Positions 57,421 through 64,000 of a stretch of DNA of 64,000 nt are shown here, piece by piece. The DNA is from Sphingopyxis sp. GTDB lineage: Bacteria; Pseudomonadota; Alphaproteobacteria; Sphingomonadales; Sphingomonadaceae. Below the pieces are notes generated by a model that worked only from the letters and a program-made list of their open reading frames with translations, was not told the origin of the DNA and made no database searches. Position numbers and translations under genes: made by a program. The DNA is taken from contig JAEMRT010000004.1 of assembly GCA_016463225.1 (NCBI GenBank), forward strand, positions 62,001 through 126,000, given 5' to 3'. How positions within the stretch are numbered: position 1 is the stretch's first letter; each line of letters opens with the position of its first letter.

Positions 57421-60186
57421 CTACAATCCCGCACCCGGTGGCCCGCGCGCGCCATTGCCCTCTCCGGTCACTGCCTCGCCCTGCACCGCCACATCGCGGT
57501 GCAACGCCTTCAGCGCCAGCGTCCCCAGCCGCACGCGGGGGGCCGCCTTGCCCGGCACCGCGCCGATCGCAAAACCGCCGTCGAGCCGCAGCGCCGCCGC
57601 CGACGCCTTGCCCAGCCGCACCGTGTAGCGCCCATAAGCAACGCTTTCGAAAAGGAAATATCCGTCGAACTCGGTCAGCGTCGTCGCCCGCACCCGCCCT
57701 TCGGCATCGACCAGCTCCAGGCCGAGTCCCTCGATCGGGTTGCCGCCGTCGCGGCGCAGCACGCCCTCGATTTCGCCCGCAGCAACCATCGGCAGCGCGA
57801 CGCGCGTCGCGACGCCGGGACGCGGCGAGACAACCACGCCGGGCAGTGCGGGTTGAACATAGGGATCTGGCAAGCTGCCGGCGTCAATGCCGATCAGCAC
57901 CGGGCGGAACGGTTCAAGACCGTCGACCGTTGCTTGCCCCTGCTGGTCGGTCGCCGCATCGATAGTGGCGTTGCCCGCGGTCAGCGGCACGCCCGCCAGC
58001 GCTGCCTCACCCGGCTGGCGAATCCCGTCGCCATTGTCATCCATCCACACATCGGCGATCACCTGACCGCGGCTCGCGAGCTTTTCGCTCGATACCCGCC
58101 AGCCGCCATTCGGCTTCGGCCCGAAGCTGAAAGCCAGCGACAGCGACGCCGCCAGCGATCCATCGCTCGCCACTTCGCCGAAGCCGCTCAGCTGCAACCG
58201 ATTGAAACGGCGTGTATATCCAGCCCCGACACGCGCGCGGTCGAGCCCGCGGTCATAGCCAAGCTCGGCGCGCCATTCAGCGTCGCCCTTCCCCGCCCAT
58301 TCGCCGATCACCGTCATGCGCGTGTCGCTGTTATCCCCCGACAGCGCAAAGCGCGCCTCACCACGCAGGCGGACGCGCCCGATCCGGGCATTGGCGAGCA
58401 GGCTGGCGGTCAGATTATCGGGCGGATCGGGGCCGATCGGGACCTTGGTCCGGCTCCAGTCGAGCTGGCCGGTAAAGGTCAGCGCGCGAAAGCTCGCCGA
58501 TGCGCGGGCGCTGGCTTCTAGGCTACTGATCCCAGAACGCCGATCGATCTGGCGGACGTCGAAATGCAGCGGCAACACAGTCCGGCCCAGCTTGACCGAC
58601 TGATCGACCGAAATCGAATAGAGGCCATTGATATTGCTGATAAAACGGTCCGACACAAAACCGTTCCAGCCGCGCATTGCATCGGCGCGGACATAGGTTT
58701 CGCCGAACGCCGCGAGCCAGCTCGCGCGCACCGCGCCACCACCGTCGTCGGCTTGCGAGGCGCCAACCTCGAGCAGGGTCGGCCCGAGCGAGCGGCGCAG
58801 TGCCACCTCGGCATAATTGCGCCGGACATCCTCGATCATCAGGCTGTGGGCATAGGCGGCAACCGAGGTGCGCGCATCAAGCCCGCGCTCGGCGCCTATC
58901 GTCCCGCGCCAGCCGCGGCGGAACGGACCGCGTCGCCGTCCGCCAAATTCGATCAGGTCGGCATTTTCCTGCGCAAACCCCGCCCAGTACCAGGTCTGCT
59001 GCGGCGGGATCGAATCCATCCCCACCTGCACCTGCCTGATTTCGCGCCTGACTTGCCCCTGCGGGCCATAAAGCACGATTTCGAAGCGGTTCGAGCCATA
59101 TTGCAGCGGCACATCGAGAAATTCGTAGCGACCATCGCCATTGGGGCTGGTGAACGCCAGCAACTGGCCATTGCGATAAAGTTCGGCGTCCCAGCCCGCC
59201 GGCAGATCGCCGCGAAACGTCGTTTTGTCAAAACTGTCAGGACGCTCGATCGGGCGATTGGTGACCACCGCCCCGCGCCCCGGTGCCGACCCGGCGACGA
59301 TGCCGGTCGACAACAGGCTGACATCGCCCGCGGCATAATGCGTTGCCTTCAACGGCCCGAGTAGCCGCCCCTCGGGATCGGTGCGATACAGCCGCATCCG
59401 CAGGCTGTCGGGCACGCCCTCGTTATCCGACGACAGCCGCGCGTCGAAACTCTGTCGCAGCACCTCGCCCGCCGCGAAAATTTCATAGCGCCCCTGAACA
59501 TAGGAACCGCCGCGCTTGTCCGACACGAACCCTGCCGACGCGACAACATCGACCGAGGGCGTCGCCCACGCCTGATACGGCCGCGACGCCTGCGGCAGGC
59601 TAGCGAGGTCGAACCGCGCCGCCGGACGGATCCCGGCCGCGCGCGCGCGCCGTTCGGCGGCGAGCTGGAACGGCAGCTTGTCCTTGGTCTCGATCCGCAG
59701 CACCGCATTCGACAGGTCGGCGACGATCGGTACCCCCAGCCACGCGTTCAAACTGTCCAGATTGACGCACCAGCCAACGGGGGTATCGCGGATCATCGTC
59801 GCCGAAAGCCGGAAGCTCTGGCTGCCCGCGCGCACCTCGCCCGCATCGCGGTCGATCGTCAGGCTGCGCCGCTCGTCGAACACCCAGCCAGTTGCGCGGC
59901 GCAACTTCTTGTCGACCCGCACGGCAAGATCGAGCGCGAGCACCATGTCGGCGAGGTCGACGCACACCCCCTGCGGCGTCTGGTAACCGCGCACCCCGTC
60001 GCCGAGCCGATATTGTCCCGAACGCAGGTCGAACAGCCAGCTGTCGTCCTCGTTCGGCGCCCAGCCATCGGTGGCCAGCGAAACCGGCGCTTTGTCAACA
60101 GCCTGAGCGCCAGCAGGGACAAGCCCCACCAGCGCCAGTCCGGCGAGGATCGCCGGTTTCCATCGGGCAAGCACCGCGCGGATCAC
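57421..60186 (-). CDS. Fimbrial usher-like outer membrane protein (non-canonical)
   Basis: 921 aa, signal peptide; DLPAGWDAELYRNGQLLAFTSPNGDGRYEFLDVPLQYGSNRFEIVLYGPQGQVRRE typical of ushers; C-terminal DVWMDDNGDGIRQPGEAALAGVPL; next to PapD-like chaperone. Confidence 0.82.
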   Translation of the reverse strand: MIRAVLARWKPAILAGLALVGLVPAGAQAVDKAPVSLATDGWAPNEDDSWLFDLRSGQYRLGDGVRGYQTPQGVCVDLADMVLALDLAVRVDKKLRRATGWVFDERRSLTIDRDAGEVRAGSQSFRLSATMIRDTPVGWCVNLDSLNAWLGVPIVADLSNAVLRIETKDKLPFQLAAERRARAAGIRPAARFDLASLPQASRPYQAWATPSVDVVASAGFVSDKRGGSYVQGRYEIFAAGEVLRQSFDARLSSDNEGVPDSLRMRLYRTDPEGRLLGPLKATHYAAGDVSLLSTGIVAGSAPGRGAVVTNRPIERPDSFDKTTFRGDLPAGWDAELYRNGQLLAFTSPNGDGRYEFLDVPLQYGSNRFEIVLYGPQGQVRREIRQVQVGMDSIPPQQTWYWAGFAQENADLIEFGGRRRGPFRRGWRGTIGAERGLDARTSVAAYAHSLMIEDVRRNYAEVALRRSLGPTLLEVGASQADDGGGAVRASWLAAFGETYVRADAMRGWNGFVSDRFISNINGLYSISVDQSVKLGRTVLPLHFDVRQIDRRSGISSLEASARASASFRALTFTGQLDWSRTKVPIGPDPPDNLTASLLANARIGRVRLRGEARFALSGDNSDTRMTVIGEWAGKGDAEWRAELGYDRGLDRARVGAGYTRRFNRLQLSGFGEVASDGSLAASLSLAFSFGPKPNGGWRVSSEKLASRGQVIADVWMDDNGDGIRQPGEAALAGVPLTAGNATIDAATDQQGQATVDGLEPFRPVLIGIDAGSLPDPYVQPALPGVVVSPRPGVATRVALPMVAAGEIEGVLRRDGGNPIEGLGLELVDAEGRVRATTLTEFDGYFLFESVAYGRYTVRLGKASAAALRLDGGFAIGAVPGKAAPRVRLGTLALKALHRDVAVQGEAVTGEGNGARGPPGAGL

Positions 60187-60217
60187 GGTCTAGCGCCTCT
60201 TGTCCGCTCCTAACCCG

Positions 60218-61048
60218 TCACTTCACCACCCGGTCTGCCTCGTCGATGGTGCCGCCGCCGATTTCACGATCCTCGGTGTAGCGGATACGCACCGGACCCT
60301 TGAGCTTTGCTGCGAGTTCGGGCGGAACGCGCAGCGAAACCTCGCGCGCGCCAACCTCGGGATAAACCGCAATGCCGCGCGCGATGAGCAAAGGCTCGCT
60401 CACCCCCGGCCGCGTCACTGCGATGTCGCCATAGACCGAACGATTGCCCGTCCGCGTCAGGCCGAAATTAAACGCCGGGCCTTCGGGGGTATCGCCCACC
60501 CATGCCTCGCCGATCACCGCCTTGGCGCCCAGATCGCCAACGCGGACAATCACCGGGATGGTGATGCCGTAGATCGGGACCAGGGCGATCGAAACCCCGC
60601 TGCTCGCGGGCTTCGTCTCGTCGGCCGACACCGCGGCGAGGGCATCGGGGACGGCGCGAAACAGCATATGGGCGCGATATTCGCCCGGCGGCGTGCCTTC
60701 GGGGATGCGGACCCCGACGCGGATCACCTGCGGCTGGTTGGGCGGCAGGGTGACGCGGCGCGGGCTGAACGCGATCATGTCGAGCGCGGTCCGCTCGGCC
60801 GGGCTGACATCGGCCTCGGCAATCTCGTCGAGGCCGCCCGCTGCGGTCATCCGCTTGATTTCAAGGCTGATGCGATAGGTCGCCGGTTCGGACCCGATAT
60901 TGTTGAGCACCACCTCGGTCCCGCGCGAACCGTCGAGCACGACGCGCGTCGGCGCCACGAGCAGGTCACCCGCCGCATGGACCGGCATCGCTGCGACGCC
61001 GGTCACAAACGCCAAAAACAGGCCGAAGCCTTTGAAAAAGTCAGGCAT
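60218..61048 (-). CDS. PapD-like periplasmic fimbrial chaperone
   Basis: Signal peptide; GDLLVAPTRVVLDGSRGTEVVLNNIGSEPATYRISLEIKRM; FSPRRVTLPPNQPQVIRVGVR. Confidence 0.88.
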   Translation of the reverse strand: MPDFFKGFGLFLAFVTGVAAMPVHAAGDLLVAPTRVVLDGSRGTEVVLNNIGSEPATYRISLEIKRMTAAGGLDEIAEADVSPAERTALDMIAFSPRRVTLPPNQPQVIRVGVRIPEGTPPGEYRAHMLFRAVPDALAAVSADETKPASSGVSIALVPIYGITIPVIVRVGDLGAKAVIGEAWVGDTPEGPAFNFGLTRTGNRSVYGDIAVTRPGVSEPLLIARGIAVYPEVGAREVSLRVPPELAAKLKGPVRIRYTEDREIGGGTIDEADRVVK

Positions 61049-61168
61049 GGATACGATCCCCACAATCGTTTGTCCGGAATGGCCCACACCATTCCGATGG
61101 TCGCATCCTGCCTGCACCCACATGGTTGATATTTTGCTAACCATACCCGTCACTTGAACGGTCGGCAC

Positions 61169-61203
61169 AAAAAAGGGTCGCCAGACCTGCGCCTGACGAC
61201 CCC
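61169..61203 (-). terminator. Intrinsic terminator between pilin and chaperone genes
   Basis: Minus-strand RNA GGGTCG...CGACCC stem followed by TTTTTTG. Confidence 0.75.
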
Positions 61204-61240
61204 TGTTGACTGGCAGGCGTAGCCCGCCAGATTCCTCGGT

Positions 61241-61750
61241 TTATTGGTAGTTGGCGGTGACGTTGAACGTGCCGCTATAGTCGCCCGATGCCTGGTTGGC
61301 ACCGACGCTCAGCGTGCCGCCGACCTGGAAGCTGCCACCGGTGGTGCCGGGGCCCGCAGTCAGCGTGACCGACGAAGCCGAATAGGTCAGCGTCGAGGTC
61401 ATCGTGCCGCCGAGCGAACCGTTGAGCGTGACGCTCGCGTCGCCGCCGACCAGCACCACAGCATTGTTCGTGCCCTGAATATCGAAATTGGCCGCCGTCG
61501 TCGTCCCCGTGCAGGTCAGACCGGCACCGCATGTCGCTGCACCGCTGGTCGAAACCGCAACGGTCGAAGCGGTGGCACCGCTGATGATCGTCGCATATTG
61601 CAGGGCGCTGGTGTTGGTCAGCGTGATCTGACGCAGGATCTTGGCCGTGGCCGTACCCGTGGCCGAAGCCGCATGCGCCGCCGGGGCGTTCAGGGCGAGG
61701 GCAGCAATCGCGGCGCCGACGATGGCGCGCTTCATTCCAAATTTGCGCAT
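61241..61750 (-). CDS. DUF4402-like pilin / major subunit
   Basis: Signal peptide ending PAAHA; ATGTATAKILRQITLTNTSALQYATIISG; C-terminal SGDYSGTFNVTANYQ. Confidence 0.82.
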   Translation of the reverse strand: MRKFGMKRAIVGAAIAALALNAPAAHAASATGTATAKILRQITLTNTSALQYATIISGATASTVAVSTSGAATCGAGLTCTGTTTAANFDIQGTNNAVVLVGGDASVTLNGSLGGTMTSTLTYSASSVTLTAGPGTTGGSFQVGGTLSVGANQASGDYSGTFNVTANYQ

Positions 61751-62095
61751 ATGTTTGGTCCCTTAATTCGAAAACTGATTGTCGAAACGCGAATGGATAT
61801 CCCACCCCATTCGCCGACCCCTCTAGCGGGCGACAGGTTCAGCCTTTGCCAGCAAGCTTGGTTAACAGCGCAGTAGGAATTGGCCCGCCCTACCCATGGT
61901 AAGCGAGATAAATCATGGCCTTAGCCTGATGACATAGGGGTCGTGGGGACCGCCCGTCCTTCTTTAACGGCCCGGACTGGCACAAATTAAGCGGGCGCCG
62001 ACGGAAAGAATCGAGCCGAACGACGAAAGCCGCTGCGGACAGATTCGGGTCGTCCAGTCGTCATCCCGGTTCAGCCCGGGGACGGGCAGGATGGG

Positions 62096-63055
62096 TCAGA
62101 TCGCCTCGCCGCTCAGCCGCTGGCAGATCATGTCGAGCTGGTCGAGCGACGCGAATTTCAGCGTCAGCGCGCCTTTGCCGCCGCCGGCATATTGAATCGC
62201 GACGCCGATGCCGAGCAGTTCGGACAAATGGCGTTCGACCGCGACGATGTCGGGATCGCGCCCGACGCCGTCCATGCTCTTGTATTCCAGCGGCGCCTTG
62301 CGTCCGCCGCCCTTGCCCTCGCGCACCAGCGCCTCGACCGCGCGCACCGACAGGCCTTCCTTGACCACCCGCCGCGCGATCGCTTCGGCATCGGCGGCGC
62401 CGATCAGCGCGCGGGCATGCCCCATCGCCAGCGATCCGTCGCCGACCAGCGCCTGCACCGGCGCCGGCAGGTCGAGCAGTCGCATCAGATTGGCGACATG
62501 GCTGCGCGATTTGCCGACCAGCTTGGCCAGCGCGTCCTGATTATGCCCGAAATCGTCGATCAGGCGGCGATAGGCGCCCGCCTCTTCGATCGCATTGAGG
62601 TCTTGCCGCTGGATATTCTCGACCAGCGCGATTTCATAGGTCGCGGCATCGTCGAGTTCGCGCACCAGCGCTGGAATCTGATGCAGTCCCGCGCGCTGCG
62701 CCGCGCGCCAGCGCCGTTCGCCCGCGACCAGCTGATACCCGTCGCCGTCAGGCGCGCGGCGGACGATGATCGGTTGCAGCAGGCCGCGCAGCCCGATCGA
62801 ATCGGCGAGTTCGGATATGGCATTGTCGTCGAAATGGCGCCGCGGCTGGCCCGGCAAGGGGCGAATCGACCCCAGCGGCACATGCTGCACCGCGTCGCCC
62901 GACACACTCGCCGCGGTCTTTGCCGCGCTTCCGGACGTCGCCAGCACCTGCGCCTCGGTGGCGACGTCGCCGAACAGCGCGTTCAACCCGCGCCCCAGCC
63001 CCGAGGGCCGCTTGCGCGTCGGCGTTGTTCCACTTTCGTCTTGTTTATCAGCCAT
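62096..63055 (-). CDS. parB: Chromosome partitioning protein ParB
   Basis: SGLGRGLNALFGDV; IRPLPGQPRRHFDDNAISELADSI; GERRWRAAQRAGL. Confidence 0.96.
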   Translation of the reverse strand: MADKQDESGTTPTRKRPSGLGRGLNALFGDVATEAQVLATSGSAAKTAASVSGDAVQHVPLGSIRPLPGQPRRHFDDNAISELADSIGLRGLLQPIIVRRAPDGDGYQLVAGERRWRAAQRAGLHQIPALVRELDDAATYEIALVENIQRQDLNAIEEAGAYRRLIDDFGHNQDALAKLVGKSRSHVANLMRLLDLPAPVQALVGDGSLAMGHARALIGAADAEAIARRVVKEGLSVRAVEALVREGKGGGRKAPLEYKSMDGVGRDPDIVAVERHLSELLGIGVAIQYAGGGKGALTLKFASLDQLDMICQRLSGEAI

Positions 63056-63838
63056 TTATGCAGCCTTGCGGATGTTGGGCAAGCGATCGATCAATTCGCG
63101 TGCCAGCGCGATATAAGCGGCCGACCCGGCGCAGCGATGATCATAGATCAGCGCTGGCAGGCCGTGGCTCGGCGCTTCGGACAGGCGGACGTTGCGCGGG
63201 ATGACGGTGTCGAACACCACCGGGCCCAGCACTTCGCGGACATCGTCCGAAACCTGATCGGTCAGCCGGTTGCGACGATCGAACATCGTCAGCGCGACTC
63301 CCAGGATCGACAATTTCTGATTGAAGCGCTCGCGCACGCGCTCGACCGTGGTGAGCAGCTGGCTCAGCCCTTCGAGCGCGAAAAACTCGCATTGCAGCGG
63401 CACGATCAGCGATTCGGCGGCGATCAACGCGTTCAGCGTCAGCATCCCCAGCGACGGCGGGCAATCGATCAGGCAAATGTCCCACTGCGCCGCTTCGTCG
63501 CCCGACAGCGCCTGCTGCATCCGGTGCAACCGGTCCTGAAACTCGATCAGCTCGATTTCGGCCCCCGACAGGTCAACCGTTGCAGGGACGATGTCGAGCC
63601 GCGGCACCGCGGTCGGGATCGCACATTCGCGCAGCGTCGCGTCGCCGCGCAGCAATTCATAACTCGAATATTCGCGCTGCGCCTGCTTGATCCCCAGCCC
63701 GGTCGACGCATTGCCCTGCGGATCGAGGTCGATGATCAGCGTCCGCCAGCCGGTCGCCGCGAGCGCGGTCGCCAGGTTGATCGCGGTCGTCGTTTTGCCA
63801 ACCCCGCCCTTCTGGTTCGCCACGCAAATGCGGATCAT
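63056..63838 (-). CDS. parA: Chromosome partitioning ATPase ParA
   Basis: IRICVANQKGGVGKTTTAINLATALAATGWRTLIIDLDPQGNASTGLG. Confidence 0.97.
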   Translation of the reverse strand: MIRICVANQKGGVGKTTTAINLATALAATGWRTLIIDLDPQGNASTGLGIKQAQREYSSYELLRGDATLRECAIPTAVPRLDIVPATVDLSGAEIELIEFQDRLHRMQQALSGDEAAQWDICLIDCPPSLGMLTLNALIAAESLIVPLQCEFFALEGLSQLLTTVERVRERFNQKLSILGVALTMFDRRNRLTDQVSDDVREVLGPVVFDTVIPRNVRLSEAPSHGLPALIYDHRCAGSAAYIALARELIDRLPNIRKAA

Positions 63839-64000
63839 GCTTTTCCTCGTTTCTCGCCCGTGACTTGCCCGGTTCCGACCAAGATCTGGCTATCGGCGTC
63901 GGTAAGGCTTTGTTCCACGTGAAACAGATTCTGCCACGCCTGCGGCAACAACGCCAGTTCCTTAACCGCGTTTCGCCCCTTTGGCAGCAACCAGCGCGTC
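63835..64000 (-). CDS. rsmG: 16S rRNA methyltransferase RsmG, C-terminal part (5' end beyond window)
   Basis: Reverse frame ...RWLLPKGRNAVKELALLPQAWQNLFHVEQSLTDADSQILVGTGQVTGEKRGKA* overlapping the parA start. Confidence 0.8.
   Translation of the reverse strand, partial: TRWLLPKGRNAVKELALLPQAWQNLFHVEQSLTDADSQILVGTGQVTGEKRGKA
63911..63926. promoter_or_regulatory. parS: parS centromere site TGTTCCACGTGAAACA
   Basis: Exact match to the chromosomal parS consensus TGTTNCACGTGAAACA, beside parAB. Confidence 0.93.

Overview
GC-rich alphaproteobacterial chromosome segment, most likely Sphingomonadales and Sphingopyxis/Sphingomonas-like (inferred from gene content and sequence style, no search run). 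About 60 protein genes, one intact tRNA-Arg(CCG) and one damaged tRNA-Gln(TTG). Left edge (1-6455): a compact five-gene minus-strand cluster (truncated class III cyclase-like + AAA ATPase, FAD oxidoreductase, a degenerate ABC ATPase, exported protein, small orphan) divergent from a Crp/Fnr regulator. A CRP-geometry palindrome lies between them, and the block ends at an ilvE 3' fragment plus the degenerate tRNA-Gln, so it looks like a horizontally acquired cyclic-nucleotide-linked module. 6950-9840: TetR, two tandem DUF1579-like genes, a NIPSNAP protein and a decayed amidohydrolase. 10007-20684: complete assimilatory nitrate/nitrite operon (nasT-nasS-narK-porin-nirB-nirD-nasA-cobA type) with a dual-hexaloop ANTAR-type RNA element and intrinsic terminator ahead of narK. 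21-49 kb is mostly housekeeping (ftsEX, plsC, tyrA, hisC, metXW, hemCD, tsaD, gpsA, adenosine kinase, queG, ABC exporter, CYP153-like P450, msrB) with a TetR/TonB-receptor pair. 49.9-55.7 kb: GT-C/GtrA/oxidoreductase glycan locus. 57.4-61.8 kb: non-canonical chaperone-usher locus with a DUF4402-like pilin. The right end is rsmG-parA-parB with a consensus parS inside rsmG.
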